A DNA stretch of 64,000 nt from Sinomonas sp. ASV486 (GCF_030908215.1 NZ_JAVFJK010000007.1:1-64000), one strand, 5' to 3'. Positions 7,828 through 18,643 are shown, numbered from the stretch's first letter. The notes: a model not told the origin generated them from the letters alone. Numbers and translations: made by a program.

Positions 7828-9755
7828 TCCCCGCCACCGCCGTCCCGGGGTTTGAGGCCCATCACGACGGCTCACCGCTGTACCTGCCCGACGGGCACGT
7901 GGGCCTGGGCGCGAGTGCCCGGGTGAGACTGCGCACCCGGGCCGACGGCGGAGTGGTGCGCGTGTGGGTGCGCACGGTCGAGGACGCCGAGCCGCGCCAT
8001 GCGGCCGCCAGGCCCCTCGGAAGCATCGGAGGCTGGGACTGGTGGGAGGCGCGCGTGCGCGTCCATAACCCCGTGGCCCGCTACCGGTTCCTGCTCGAGC
8101 GGGAGCCCTCCGGCTCCGACCCCGAGGCGCGCCCGGCGTGGCTCAACGCCGCCGGGATGTGGACCCATGACGTCCCGGACACGGCCGACTTCCGGCTCAG
8201 CGCCGACGCGCCCGGACCCGAGTGGGCCGCCGGCGCGGTCATGTACCAGGTGTTCCCCGACCGGTTCGCTCGATCGCGGGCGGCATCCCGCCCCGACGCG
8301 GGCTCCGAGGCGCCGCACGTGCCCGAGTGGGCCATCGCGGCGGCGTGGGGAGACGCCGTGGTCCACGAGGGACCCGACACGGCGCGGCAGCTCTTCGGCG
8401 GCGACCTCAACGGGATCCGCGAGCGGCTCGACCATCTCGAGGCCCTTGGCGTCGAGGTCCTCTACCTCACGCCGATCTTCCCCGCCCGCTCCAACCACCG
8501 CTACGACGCCTCGACCTTCCGGCACGTCGACCCCCTGCTCGGCGGCGACACAGCGCTCGCTGCCCTCGTCGAGGCGTGCCACGCCCGCGGCATCCGCGTC
8601 ATCGGCGACCTCACCGCCAACCACACCGGCGACGCGCACGAGTGGTTCCGCCGGGCGGCCGGCGACCGCGCGGCGTCGTCCCGGGACGTTCCCGAGCGCT
8701 CCTATTACTACTTCCGACCCGACGGGAGCTACGAGTCGTGGTGGGGAGTGCCGAGCCTGCCCAAGCTCGACTGGGCATCGGGTGGGCTCCGCCGCGACTT
8801 CGTGGACGGCCCCGACTCCGTGGTAGCGCACTGGCTCACGGAGCCCTATGGGCTCGACGGGTGGAGGCTCGATGTCGGGAACATGACCGGCCGGCTCGGA
8901 GTCATCGACCACCACGCCGAGGTGTTCCGGCTCCTGCGCGCCACTGCGCTCGCGGCCCGACCCGACGCGCTCCTCGTCGCCGAGTCGACGAACGACGCCG
9001 CAGCCGACTTCCAGGGCGACACGTTCCACGGCTCCATGAGCTATGCGTCCCTTACGAGGCCGCTCTGGGGCTGGCTCACCGACGGGACCGCCGTGAACTA
9101 CTTCGGCGCGCCGCTTGCACGCCCGCCCCGCCTGCCGGCCGAGGACTTCCTCGCGCAGTACCGGGCCTTCAGCGCCGCGTACCCGTGGGACGTGCGGCTG
9201 CGCTCGCTCAGCGCGATCGATACGCACGACACCGCGCGGGCAGCGACCGTCATGGTCCCGGGCGGCCAGGAGGTCGCCGCCGTGCTCGCATTCACCCTGC
9301 CTGGCATGCCGCTCGTGTTCGCCGGCGACGAGTTCGGCCTGGCGGGGGTGGACGGCGAGGACTCGCGCACCCCGATGCCGTGGGACGAGCCCGAGCGGAT
9401 CGCCGCGGACCTGCGTCCCCTGTACGCGCAGCTCGGGCAGCTGCGCCGCGAACCGGCGCTGCGCATCGGGTCGCTGCGTTGGCTGTGGGCCGAGGGCGAT
9501 GTGCTCGTCTTCGTGCGCGAGCAGCCCGGATGCACTGTCCTCGTCGCGGCGGCCCGGGCTGACGCCGCCGTCGAACTTCCGCCCGGACTTCTGCCTGAAG
9601 GCTGGGCCGGCGCGGAGCCGGTGCTCGCCGTCGGCGGTCTCTGGCTGGAGGCTGCCGCGGTCGGGAACGCGCACGACGGCGGCGCCCTCCTGAGCGCCGC
9701 TGGCCCCTCTGCCGCTGTGTGGCGTCTCCCGGGACCGACGCCGCCCGGGGAGTAG
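7824..9755 (+). CDS. GH13 cyclomaltodextrinase/neopullulanase-like glycosidase
   Basis: 643 residues. An N-terminal beta-rich domain (about 1-125, CBM34/Ig-like) precedes a GH13 barrel that starts at VMYQVFPDRFARS. GGDLNGIRERLDHLEALG and IFPARSNHRYD are typical of cyclomaltodextrinase, neopullulanase and maltodextrin glucosidase enzymes. Catalytic residues by motif: nucleophile Asp350 (GWRLDVGN), acid/base Glu387 (VAESTND), stabiliser Asp469 (DTHDTAR). No signal peptide is visible, so it acts in the cytoplasm on maltodextrins brought in by the preceding importer. The start overlaps the malG stop. Exact specificity (maltogenic versus glucosidic) cannot be read from sequence. Confidence 0.88.
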   Translation: MIPATAVPGFEAHHDGSPLYLPDGHVGLGASARVRLRTRADGGVVRVWVRTVEDAEPRHAAARPLGSIGGWDWWEARVRVHNPVARYRFLLEREPSGSDPEARPAWLNAAGMWTHDVPDTADFRLSADAPGPEWAAGAVMYQVFPDRFARSRAASRPDAGSEAPHVPEWAIAAAWGDAVVHEGPDTARQLFGGDLNGIRERLDHLEALGVEVLYLTPIFPARSNHRYDASTFRHVDPLLGGDTALAALVEACHARGIRVIGDLTANHTGDAHEWFRRAAGDRAASSRDVPERSYYYFRPDGSYESWWGVPSLPKLDWASGGLRRDFVDGPDSVVAHWLTEPYGLDGWRLDVGNMTGRLGVIDHHAEVFRLLRATALAARPDALLVAESTNDAAADFQGDTFHGSMSYASLTRPLWGWLTDGTAVNYFGAPLARPPRLPAEDFLAQYRAFSAAYPWDVRLRSLSAIDTHDTARAATVMVPGGQEVAAVLAFTLPGMPLVFAGDEFGLAGVDGEDSRTPMPWDEPERIAADLRPLYAQLGQLRREPALRIGSLRWLWAEGDVLVFVREQPGCTVLVAAARADAAVELPPGLLPEGWAGAEPVLAVGGLWLEAAAVGNAHDGGALLSAAGPSAAVWRLPGPTPPGE

Positions 9756-9787
9756 ACGTGGGCGCCGCCGGCACGGAGGATGCTGAC

Positions 9788-10423
9788 ATGAATGACTTCC
9801 AGGGATTTCCCGCGGGCGGCCCCGAGTTCTACGCCGAGCTCGAGGAGAACAACACCAAGGAATGGTGGACCGAGCACAAGGACGTCTACGAGCAGTCCGT
9901 TCGCGAGCCCATGGCGGCCCTCCTGGACGAGCTCTCAGCCGAGTTCGGCGAGGCGAAGGCGTTCCGCCCCTACCGCGACGTGCGCTTCAGCAAGGACAAG
10001 TCCCCCTACAAGACCCACCAAGGCGGCTTCGCCCAGACCGTCCCGGGGATCGGCTACTACCTGCACCTCGACGCGGAGGGGCTCACGGTCGGGGGCGGGT
10101 ACCACTCGCACACGCCAGCCCAGATCGCGAGGTTCCGGGCCGCGGTCGACGCCCCGGCATCGGGCGGCGAGCTCGAGAGGATCGTCGGGGCCCTGCGGGA
10201 GGGAGGCTATGAGATCAACGGTGAGCGGCTCAAGACCGTCCCCCGCGAATACGCGAAGGACCACCCTCGCGGGGAGCTCCTCAAGCACAAGTCCCTCACG
10301 GCGGGAAAGGCGTTCGGCACCCCCGCATGGCTCAGCTCGCCCGAAGCGCTCGAGCGCGTACGAGCCAGCTGGACCGAGCTCAGGCCCGTCGTGGAGTGGC
10401 TCTCCGAGCACGTGGGCGGCTGA
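9788..10423 (+). CDS. DUF2461 domain protein
   Basis: 211 residues from ATG 9788, which has GGAGG 7 nt upstream; the longer open frame from 9719 overlaps the GH13 end without a ribosome site. The protein matches the DUF2461 (TIGR02453) pattern: GFPAGGPEFYAELEENNTKEWW at the N-terminus, PYRDVRFSKDKSPYKTH in the middle, and GYHSHTPAQIARFRAAVD. Function is unknown. It lies 32 nt after the GH13 gene, so it may be read from the same transcript, but a metabolic link is not evident. Confidence 0.85.
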   Translation: MNDFQGFPAGGPEFYAELEENNTKEWWTEHKDVYEQSVREPMAALLDELSAEFGEAKAFRPYRDVRFSKDKSPYKTHQGGFAQTVPGIGYYLHLDAEGLTVGGGYHSHTPAQIARFRAAVDAPASGGELERIVGALREGGYEINGERLKTVPREYAKDHPRGELLKHKSLTAGKAFGTPAWLSSPEALERVRASWTELRPVVEWLSEHVGG

Positions 10424-10447
10424 GGCTCGGCCGCACCCCTCGGCGCC

Positions 10448-11863
10448 TCAGTCGTCGGCGAGATCCTCGTCGTCGATCGCGACGAGGGCTTCGTCGTCAT
10501 CCTCGTCTCGGTGGCGGGCCTCTTCGGTCTCGATCACCTTGAGGAGCGCGGTGTCCGGGTTGAGCATGATCGCGGCCTCGTCGCGGCGGTGCCGCAGGAC
10601 GGTGTCGATGTAGGACTGCACCGTCTCGGCGAGCGGGATGTACCTGTTGAGCTGCTCCGACATGTACCAGCGGTGCTCGATGACCTGGTGGACCACCTCG
10701 GCCGGTTCCAGCTTGCCGGCGAGCTCGCGCGGGATGGCCTTCACGATCGGCTCGAACACATGGCTCACCCACGCGTGGGCACTCATCTCCTCGTCCTGGC
10801 CTGGGTAGTTGTCGGCGCGGAAGCTGTCCATGTCATTCAGGAGGCGGCGGGCCTGGTTCTCCTGTGCATCGATGCCGGTGAGGCGGATCAGGCGGCGCTG
10901 GTGGTGGCCGGCGTCGACCACCTTGGGCTGGAGGTGGATCGTGGAGCCGTCCGGCGTCGTCTTGATCGCGTACTCCTCGACGTCGAAGCCAAGCTCGTTC
11001 AGGCGCCGGATGCGGGCGGCCACGCGCCAGCGCTCGCCGAGCTCGAACGACTCGTTCGCGGTCAGCTCAGTCCACAGGTTGCGGTAGGAGTCCATGATCC
11101 GCTCGCTCGTGGCCACGGGGTCGACCTCTTCGTCGATGAGGCCCCCGTCGAGAAGGTCCATGAGCTCGCCTGCGATGTTCACGCGTGCGATCTCGAGATC
11201 GTACTCACGCTGCCCCGTGGACAGGTCGGGGTACAGCTCGCCCGTCTCGGCATCCACGAGGTAGGCCGCGAAGGAGCCGGCGTCGCGCCGGAACAGCGTG
11301 TTCGAAAGCGAGACGTCGCCCCAGTAGAAGCCCACGAGGTGCAGCCTCACCATGAGGAGCGCCTGCGCATCGATGAGGCGCGTGAGGGTGTCCCTCCGGA
11401 GCTTCTGGGAGAACAGCGCGCGGTAGGGGAGGGAGAACTTGAGATGCCGCGTGACGAGGGCCGTGTCAAGCGGCTTCCCGTCCAGGGTATGGCGGTCTCG
11501 GATGACGGCGACGGGTTCCACGCAGGGCACATCAAGCCGCTGGAGCTTCCGCAGCATGTGGTACTCGTGCCGGGCAACGTGCTCGCTCGTCTCCTTGACC
11601 GCGATGACCGAACTGCCGAGCTTGGCGAAGCGGACAATGTGCCGGGAGATACCGCGGGGGAGGGCCGCAAGGTACTCCTCGGGCCAATCCTCGAGCGCCA
11701 CATGCCACGGGAGGTCGAGGAGCTCCGGATCGGCTGCGGCGGCGGTGATGTTGAGGGAGCCGAGGGCCGAGGCCGGCTCCTCGAGCGGCGCACGCCGTGG
11801 CAGCTTGCCCACCTCGTCGTAGTCGGTGGGCTCGTCCTGCCAGGTGGCGCTCTGGTCGGTCAT
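10448..11863 (-). CDS. DUF4032 domain, kinase-like protein
   Basis: 471 residues from ATG 11863 (an in-frame ATG at 11872 is also possible; GGAAG lies just upstream of both). The N-terminal half is kinase-like: SVIAVKETSEH carries a Lys in the nucleotide pocket, and GFYWGDVSLSNTLFRRD followed by YLVDAETGE resembles the catalytic and metal-binding loops of lipopolysaccharide/aminoglycoside-type kinases. The C-terminal part (DUF4032) is conserved in actinobacteria and of unknown role. The last ~15 residues are very acidic. It is convergent with the DUF2461 gene and downstream of the msmK-type gene, separated from it by a strong terminator. Confidence 0.8.
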   Translation of the reverse strand: MTDQSATWQDEPTDYDEVGKLPRRAPLEEPASALGSLNITAAAADPELLDLPWHVALEDWPEEYLAALPRGISRHIVRFAKLGSSVIAVKETSEHVARHEYHMLRKLQRLDVPCVEPVAVIRDRHTLDGKPLDTALVTRHLKFSLPYRALFSQKLRRDTLTRLIDAQALLMVRLHLVGFYWGDVSLSNTLFRRDAGSFAAYLVDAETGELYPDLSTGQREYDLEIARVNIAGELMDLLDGGLIDEEVDPVATSERIMDSYRNLWTELTANESFELGERWRVAARIRRLNELGFDVEEYAIKTTPDGSTIHLQPKVVDAGHHQRRLIRLTGIDAQENQARRLLNDMDSFRADNYPGQDEEMSAHAWVSHVFEPIVKAIPRELAGKLEPAEVVHQVIEHRWYMSEQLNRYIPLAETVQSYIDTVLRHRRDEAAIMLNPDTALLKVIETEEARHRDEDDDEALVAIDDEDLADD

Positions 11864-11916
11864 GGGTTCCATTCTTCCGCTGTTCGCGGATGCGGGCATC
11901 TGCCGCTGCAGAAATG

Positions 11917-11952
11917 CGACGTGCCCGCCGGGAAGACCCGGCGGGCACGTCG
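11917..11952 (-). terminator. Rho-independent terminator after the msmK-type gene
   Basis: A perfect 16-bp stem (11917-11932 and 11937-11952) with an AAGA tetraloop lies 26 bases past the stop of the transport ATPase. On the minus strand it is followed by a short T-rich stretch. It separates that gene from DUF4032. Confidence 0.85.
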
Positions 11953-11978
11953 TAGTGATGGGTTACTTGGGTCAGGCG

Positions 11979-13067
<1,089 letters not shown>

Positions 13068-13309
13068 CGATCCCTTCACCGGCAGGTACGTGCCGGACGA
13101 TCCGTAGTGAATGGTTCTTGTTGTTCAGTTGTGTTTGCCGGACCGAGGTCCTGCGGCTTCGGCGGCCACTCAGGCCGCCGATGCTGACGTCGCCATTGTG
13201 GCAGATGCTCACCGTGGGCCGCAGTGCCCGCGTTCACAACAGTGAGTATGGCATGCGTCACACGTGTTGGAAAATGTGACGTGCATTACGTCCGCTATGT
13301 GGACAGCTG

Positions 13310-14098
13310 TCAGGGGGTCCGCTGGGCGGGCAGTTCGGAGCGCAGGCTCGCGAGGAGTGCGACGATGTCGGCAACGTCCTCGGGCGCCGCGACCCGGAAG
13401 GACGCCGCGGTGTCACCTTCGCCGACCTTGAGCCCGACGTCGCCTGCCTCGAGGGCGAGGAAGCCGTCCTCATCAGTGACGTCGTCGCCCGCGAAGAAGA
13501 CGGCATCCGCCTCGGTGACCTGACGGAGGAACGCGAGGCCTTCGCCCTTGGTCGCGTGGATGACGGACCCCTCGAGGACCTCCTTGCCGTCCTTGAGAAA
13601 GATGTCGTGCCGCGAGGCGAGCTGCTTCCGTGCGGCGTCGACCGCGGCCGCTGCGTCCTCGCGGTCCGCCTGCCGCGTGTGCAGCACCCGTCCTGCCGGC
13701 TTCTCCTCGACCCACGTGCCGGGTGCCTGCGCGGAGACCTCGGTGAAGACCCTGTGGAGTGCGGCCAGAGCATCGCGCTGGTCCGGATCGAGGGTCACGG
13801 GGTGCTCTTCGCCGCCGAGCCGGACCTCCGCGCCGTGGCTCCCGACGAGCAGCGTCCGCACGTCCGGGCTGGACACTGCGACGAGGCTCGTGAGCGCCCT
13901 TCCGGACACATACGCCGTCCACGTCTGGGGGAGTGCGGCGAGGCGCACGACGGCGTCCGCGGTCCCCGGGAGGGGACGGGCGTCTTCGGCGCGATCGACG
14001 ATAGGGGCGACCACGCCGTCGAAGTCGAGGGCAACGAGCAGCCGCTCCGCGGACGCGAGGCGTGCGAGCGACCCTCGCAGAGACTCATCGATATTCAT
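13310..14098 (-). CDS. otsB: Trehalose-6-phosphate phosphatase
   Basis: 262 residues from ATG 14098, which has GGAGG 7 nt upstream. It is a HAD-superfamily phosphatase: motif I LVALDFDGVVAPIV near residue 20 supplies the Asp nucleophile, SGRALTSL is the second motif, and FFAGDDVTDEDGF near the C-terminus provides the Mg-binding aspartates. It converts trehalose 6-phosphate to trehalose, a compatible solute and stress protectant. The ATG overlaps the otsA stop in an ATGA junction, so the two enzymes of the pathway are translationally coupled. Confidence 0.92.
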   Translation of the reverse strand: MNIDESLRGSLARLASAERLLVALDFDGVVAPIVDRAEDARPLPGTADAVVRLAALPQTWTAYVSGRALTSLVAVSSPDVRTLLVGSHGAEVRLGGEEHPVTLDPDQRDALAALHRVFTEVSAQAPGTWVEEKPAGRVLHTRQADREDAAAAVDAARKQLASRHDIFLKDGKEVLEGSVIHATKGEGLAFLRQVTEADAVFFAGDDVTDEDGFLALEAGDVGLKVGEGDTAASFRVAAPEDVADIVALLASLRSELPAQRTP

Positions 14099-15558
14099 GG
14101 TCTGACCTCCTCGAGCCTGGCGAGGAAGGCGGACGACCATTCCTCGACGTTGTGGACGACGACTTGGCGCCTCATCGCCTTCATGCGGCGTGCCGCGATG
14201 CCACGCGGAAGGCTGATCGCCGTGGTGATGGCGTCCTTGAGCCCCGCGATGTCGTGCGGATTGATCAGGAGCGCCTGCTTGAGCTGGTCCGCCGCACCGG
14301 CGAACTCGGAGAGGATGAGGGCGCCCGTTCCGTCCCGGCGGGCTGCCACGTACTCCTTGGCGACGAGGTTCATGCCGTCCCGCAGCGCGGTGACGAGCAT
14401 GACATCCGCGGCGAGGTAGAGGGCCACCATCTCCTCGACGGGGTAGGAGTGGTGGAGGTAGCGGACCGCAGTGTGCTGCATCGTGTCGAAGGTGCCGTTG
14501 ATGCGGCCCACCGTGCCCTCGATCTCCTCGCGCAGGATCCGGTACTGCTCGACGCGCTCCCGACTGGGGCTCGCGACCTGGATGAGCGTCACCTCGCCGA
14601 CCTTGACACGGCCGTCGGACAGGAGCTCCTCGAAGGCCTTGAGCCGGTGGCGGATGCCCTTGGTGTAGTCGAGCCGGTCAACGCCCAGCATGATCGTTGT
14701 CGGATCGCCGAGATCGCGCCGGATCTGGCGGGCGCGCTCCATGATGTCCGGGCGCTCCGCGAGTTCGGAGATGCGCTGGGTGTCGATGGAGATGGGGAAC
14801 GCCTCGGCCCGCACCTCCCGCGTGCGAGGTGGGCCCGCGCCGTCGTGCGTCGCCTCGGTGACCGTCAGGTGCGTGCCCTTGCCCCCGGCCCCCGCGAGAC
14901 GGCGAGCGGCGTGGATGAAGTTCGAGGCGTCGCTGGGGCGCTGGAAGCCGAGGAGATCGGCGCCGAGGAGGCCCTCGAGGACCTGGCGGCGCCATGGGAG
15001 CTGGGCGAAGATCTCCTGCGGGGGGAAGGGGATGTGGTTGAAGAAGCCGATCTTCAGGTCGGGGCGCTTCCGCCGCAGCATCGCCGGGACGAGCTGGAGC
15101 TGGTAGTCCTGGACCCATACCGTGGCGCCCTCGTTCGCGTGGGTCGACGTGGCGTCAGCGAACCGCTGGTTGACCCGCCGATAGGAATCCCACCAAGCGC
15201 GGTGGAACTCCGGCGGGGCGATGACGTCGTGGTAGAGCGGCCACAGGGTCGCGTTCGAGAAGCCTTCGTAGTAGTTCTCGAGCTCCTGGGCGGAGAGGGG
15301 GACGGGGAGGACCGAGATGCCCTCATGCTCGAAAGGCGTGAGCTCCTCGTCGGGGGCGCCATGCCAACCGACCCACGCGCCGTCGGAATGCTCCATGACG
15401 GGGGCGAGCGCAGTGACGAGGCCTCCGGGTGAGCGCCTCCAGCCTGAGTCCTCACCCTCGCCGACGCGGTCTACAGGGAGTCGATTGGAGACCACCAGAA
15501 AGTCGTAGCGATGGTCTGCGGCCTCCTCTTCAGTCGCAGTTGCGGTCCTCTGGCTCAC
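14095..15558 (-). CDS. otsA: Trehalose-6-phosphate synthase
   Basis: 487 residues, GTG start at 15558 with GGAG 8 nt upstream. It is a GT20 family synthase joining a nucleotide-glucose and glucose 6-phosphate: FLVVSNRLPVDR at the N-terminus, WVQDYQLQLVPAML, and FFNHIPFPPQEIF with the GT20 signature; LGVDRLDYTKGIRHRLKAFE carries the phosphate-binding Arg/Lys. Length is normal for the family. First gene of the otsA-otsB unit; the 230 bases upstream hold no other gene. Confidence 0.93.
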   Translation of the reverse strand: MSQRTATATEEEAADHRYDFLVVSNRLPVDRVGEGEDSGWRRSPGGLVTALAPVMEHSDGAWVGWHGAPDEELTPFEHEGISVLPVPLSAQELENYYEGFSNATLWPLYHDVIAPPEFHRAWWDSYRRVNQRFADATSTHANEGATVWVQDYQLQLVPAMLRRKRPDLKIGFFNHIPFPPQEIFAQLPWRRQVLEGLLGADLLGFQRPSDASNFIHAARRLAGAGGKGTHLTVTEATHDGAGPPRTREVRAEAFPISIDTQRISELAERPDIMERARQIRRDLGDPTTIMLGVDRLDYTKGIRHRLKAFEELLSDGRVKVGEVTLIQVASPSRERVEQYRILREEIEGTVGRINGTFDTMQHTAVRYLHHSYPVEEMVALYLAADVMLVTALRDGMNLVAKEYVAARRDGTGALILSEFAGAADQLKQALLINPHDIAGLKDAITTAISLPRGIAARRMKAMRRQVVVHNVEEWSSAFLARLEEVRP

Positions 15559-15789
15559 GATCGGTCTCCTCGAGTCTGGATGCTTCCACCCTACCGGGGA
15601 GGCTTGAGCGAGACGTCACAGTCGGGCCACGGAACTCGGCCGTGCCGCGGATCGTTGCGGCTTGAGGAAGCCCCCGGCGGGGCAGAGTATGCCGAGGGCA
15701 TGGCACGTTCATGAAAGCCGACGCACTACACTTGGCCCGTCGCCGTCCACGTGTGCCACAGGCGCACCGCGAACCGATCACGAGGAACG

Positions 15790-16686
15790 ATGAGCCCCGC
15801 CAACCAGCCACGACAGACCAAGGCAGAGCGCACCGCTGCTGCCCGCGAGAAGGCCCGCCTGATCCGTGAGGAGCAGCAGAAGAAGGCCCGCCGCAACAAG
15901 CTGCTCCTCCGCTGGGGCGTCGTGGTGGCGCTCGTTGCCGTGATCGCCGTCGTGGCCCTCGTGGTCACGACGTCGATGCGCCAGAACGCGCCGATCGGGG
16001 ACACCGGGCCGCGCGCAGCGAACATGAACCAGTACGGCGGCATCACGCTCGGCAAGGATACGGCCGTGACTCCCGTGCCCGCGTCGACCGTCAACGTCGC
16101 GGATGTGCCCACGGCGTCGTCCAAGCCGACGCAGGGCCAGGCCGCCAACGCCCCCGGCATTGCGGCCTCCGCGAAGGGCGAGCCGGTCAAGGTGGTCATC
16201 TACGTCGACTTCATCTGCCCGATCTGCAAGCAGTTCGAGGACACGTACGCGACCACGCTCAACCAGGACCGCAACGACGGCAAGATCACCATCGAATACC
16301 GGCCCCTCGGCTTCCTGGACCAGCAGTCCACCACCAACTACTCCTCGCGCGCTGCGAATGCCGCGGCCGCGGTGGCCAACTCCTACCCGGACAAGTACGC
16401 GGCCTTCTTCGCCGCCCTTTACGCCCAGCAGCCCGCGGAGGGCAGCGCAGGTCTCTCCGACCAGAAGCTCAAGGACATCGCGAGCGGGCTCGGGGCAGAC
16501 ATCTCCAAGGCCGTTGACGACAAGACGTACCGCCCGCAGGTCAAGTTCGACACCCAGCTTGCCCTCGCTTCCGGGGTGTCCGGCACCCCGACCGTGATCG
16601 TGGATGGCAAGCAGTGGGGCGTCGGCGATGCCACCAACACGCCGTTCGACCAGTTCCTCGCCGCGGCGATCACCGCCAAGGGCTGA
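15790..16686 (+). CDS. Membrane-anchored DsbA-like thioredoxin-fold protein
   Basis: 298 residues from ATG 15790 (GAGGA just upstream). A basic, helical cytoplasmic N-terminus (about residues 1-36) is followed by one membrane helix (LRWGVVVALVAVIAVVALVV) and an extracytoplasmic domain. The thioredoxin-fold active site is VDFICPICKQFE (CPIC), and the DsbA-type cis-Pro region is SGTPTVIVDG near the end. Such proteins catalyse disulfide formation or isomerisation in exported proteins. The partner oxidase (VKOR or DsbB) is not in the window. Single gene followed by a terminator. Confidence 0.88.
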   Translation: MSPANQPRQTKAERTAAAREKARLIREEQQKKARRNKLLLRWGVVVALVAVIAVVALVVTTSMRQNAPIGDTGPRAANMNQYGGITLGKDTAVTPVPASTVNVADVPTASSKPTQGQAANAPGIAASAKGEPVKVVIYVDFICPICKQFEDTYATTLNQDRNDGKITIEYRPLGFLDQQSTTNYSSRAANAAAAVANSYPDKYAAFFAALYAQQPAEGSAGLSDQKLKDIASGLGADISKAVDDKTYRPQVKFDTQLALASGVSGTPTVIVDGKQWGVGDATNTPFDQFLAAAITAKG

Positions 16687-16723
16687 ACCCACGGTGGTTG
16701 AGCGGAGCGTCTGACGAACGACG

Positions 16724-16754
16724 GCGGCCGGTCCCCTCGAGGGGGCCCGGCCGC
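16724..16754 (+). terminator. Terminator after the DsbA-like gene
   Basis: GC-rich hairpin: arm GCGGCCGG (16724-16731) pairs with CCGGCCGC (16747-16754), and an inner CCCC pairs with GGGG around a TCGA loop. It lies 38 bases past the stop and is followed by T-containing sequence. Confidence 0.75.
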
Positions 16755-16964
16755 TCTCGTGTTCTGGTGTGTTCGCGCGGGCGCTGCGGCTACCCTCGTC
16801 CTCCTGAAGTCGCCTTCCCAGAGCAAGTCGCGATTACCTGCACCTCTCGTCGGCAACACGTCCTTCCGTTGGGTCGCTGCCCAACCGGTGCCGATTCCCG
16901 GCCACGCGCCGGTTCACGTTACGCTTGTCCGGTACGTCGAGCCGGTTCCTTCCGGCCGCACCAC

Positions 16965-17041
16965 GCCCCCTTAGCTCAGTTGGCCAGAGCATCTGTCTTG
17001 TAAACAGAGGGTCGCCGGTTCGAATCCGGCAGGGGGCTCCA
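16965..17041 (+). tRNA. thrT: tRNA-Thr (TGT)
   Basis: 77 nt including an encoded CCA. The acceptor stem GCCCCCT pairs with AGGGGGC; the D-arm is AGCTCAGTTGGCCAGAGC; the anticodon stem TCTGT/ACAGA encloses the loop CTTGTAA with anticodon TGT at 16999-17001, reading ACA (Thr); the T-arm is CCGGTTCGAATCCGG. It directly precedes an excisionase and integrase pair reading away from it, the usual arrangement when a tRNA 3' end serves as attachment site. Confidence 0.96.
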
Positions 17042-17220
17042 GAAAGTCGCGGGGACTCAAGGGTTCCCGTGGCTTCTTAGGCTGTGAGATTTGATCCGGT
17101 CATCGAAAACCCATCGCTTTGGCCTCCCTACGCCGTCCCGCCGCTCCTGCACTCCGGCAGGCGGGGGACTGCTCCGGCTGCCTCCGGTCCCTGAGGAGGA
17201 GTGCGGCGCACCTGTGGGGC

Positions 17221-17457
17221 ATGGACACCGAACACACCGGCGAGAACCCCTGGGGTCTGGAGACCCTGCTCGACGTCGGCGAGCTTGCCGCGTACCTGCG
17301 GGTCCCTGTCTCCACGGTCTACGACTGGCGCACGCGGGGCCTGGGCCCGTGCGCCTACCGCTTCGGCAAGCACCTGAAGTTCGCCGTCTCCGATGTGCGG
17401 GTCTGGATCGAGCAGCAGCGCGAGCCCGGGCCGCCCTCCCCGGCGGACGGGAGGTGA
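17221..17457 (+). CDS. Excisionase-like HTH protein
   Basis: 78 residues from ATG 17221. A MerR/AlpA-type winged helix spans nearly the whole protein: LLDVGELAAYLRVPVSTVYDWRTRGLGPCAYRFGKHLKF, with the turn at VPVSTVYDW. This is the usual fold of DNA-bending recombination directionality factors encoded next to tyrosine integrases. It ends 4 nt before the integrase start, so both are probably cotranscribed. The role in excision is inferred from fold and position. Confidence 0.8.
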   Translation: MDTEHTGENPWGLETLLDVGELAAYLRVPVSTVYDWRTRGLGPCAYRFGKHLKFAVSDVRVWIEQQREPGPPSPADGR

Positions 17458-17461
17458 GGCG

Positions 17462-18643
17462 ATGAGCCGCCAGCGCCTGGCGGTCGGCACCTTCGGGGAG
17501 ATCGGCTACCTGCCCGCTGCCGGCGGGCGCAGCGTCGCCCGAGCCCGCTACCGCGGCTGGGACGGCAGGACCCGGCTGGTGCAGGCCACCGGGGAGACCC
17601 GGAGGGCCGCGGAGCGGGCACTGAAGGCCAAGCTCGCCGACCGCAGCCTGTTCCAGCCCTCCTCCTCAAGGCTCACCGCGGACAGCCCGTTCCCCGACCT
17701 GGTCGCGTACTGGCTCGAAGACCTCGACCTCGAGGACCGGCTCTCGAAACGGACCCGGCAGCTCTACGAGCAGAACATGCAGAGGCTGGTCGTGCCCGCC
17801 TTCTCGAACCTGACGCTGCGGGAGGTCGGGGTCGCCCGGTGCGACAACTTCCTCAAGCAGCTCGCGAGGCAGAGCTACAGCCGGGCCAAGCAGGCCCGTG
17901 TGGTCCTCCGACTGGCCTTGGGCCTTGCCGTGCGGCACGAGGTGCTGCCGCGGAACCCGATAGACCACGTCTCCCGCCTGCACCGCCCTGCGTCCACGCC
18001 GAACGCGCTGACCCCGGCGGAGGTCAACGCGATCCGCGCCGCGATCGCCTTCTGGGAGGCTGGCCGGTCGCCCTCCGGGCCCAGGCCGGACGGCCAGCTG
18101 GGCGCGATCGTGGAGGTCATGCTCGGCACCTCTGCCCGGATCGGGGAGGTCCTGGCGATCCGCCGCAGGGACGTCGACATCACCGCGGCCCCGCCCTCGA
18201 TCCGGATCGCCGGCACGATTGTCAGCCACCGGGGAGAGCCCACGGTGCGGCAGGACCACCCCAAGACGGCGAAGTCGCGCCGCACCGTGGCGATCCCCTC
18301 GTTTGCCGCCGAGGCCGTGCGGCGCAGGCTGGTGCAGGTGAAGGATCCGTCTCTGGATGCCCTGCTGTTCTGCAGCAGGGAGGGTACGCCGCTGACGACG
18401 AACAACGTCCGGCGCCAGCTCCGCCATGTGATGGACCTCGCCGGGATCACCGGGGTCACCCCGCACATGTTCCGCCGGACCGTCGCGACCGCGATCAACG
18501 CCGTGGCCGGGGTCGACCTCGCCGCCGAGCTGCTCGGCCACACGGATCCGAAGATCACCATCCAGCACTACATCCGCCGCAATGAGATGGTGAACCCGGC
18601 AACGGCCGAGATGCTCGAGCGTGCGTTCGCGAGGGACGCGTGA
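17462..18643 (+). CDS. int: Tyrosine site-specific integrase
   Basis: 393 residues from ATG 17462 (GGGAGG upstream; the longer frame from 17393 overlaps the HTH gene). The N-terminal SAM-like core-binding domain (about 60-170) is followed by the catalytic domain with Arg in GTSARIGEVLAIR, His-x-x-Arg in TPHMFRRTVATA, and LLGHTDPKITIQHY supplying the second His and the Tyr nucleophile. All catalytic residues are present, so it looks active. It lies 420 bases from the tRNA-Thr 3' end, the probable attL. Confidence 0.93.
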   Translation: MSRQRLAVGTFGEIGYLPAAGGRSVARARYRGWDGRTRLVQATGETRRAAERALKAKLADRSLFQPSSSRLTADSPFPDLVAYWLEDLDLEDRLSKRTRQLYEQNMQRLVVPAFSNLTLREVGVARCDNFLKQLARQSYSRAKQARVVLRLALGLAVRHEVLPRNPIDHVSRLHRPASTPNALTPAEVNAIRAAIAFWEAGRSPSGPRPDGQLGAIVEVMLGTSARIGEVLAIRRRDVDITAAPPSIRIAGTIVSHRGEPTVRQDHPKTAKSRRTVAIPSFAAEAVRRRLVQVKDPSLDALLFCSREGTPLTTNNVRRQLRHVMDLAGITGVTPHMFRRTVATAINAVAGVDLAAELLGHTDPKITIQHYIRRNEMVNPATAEMLERAFARDA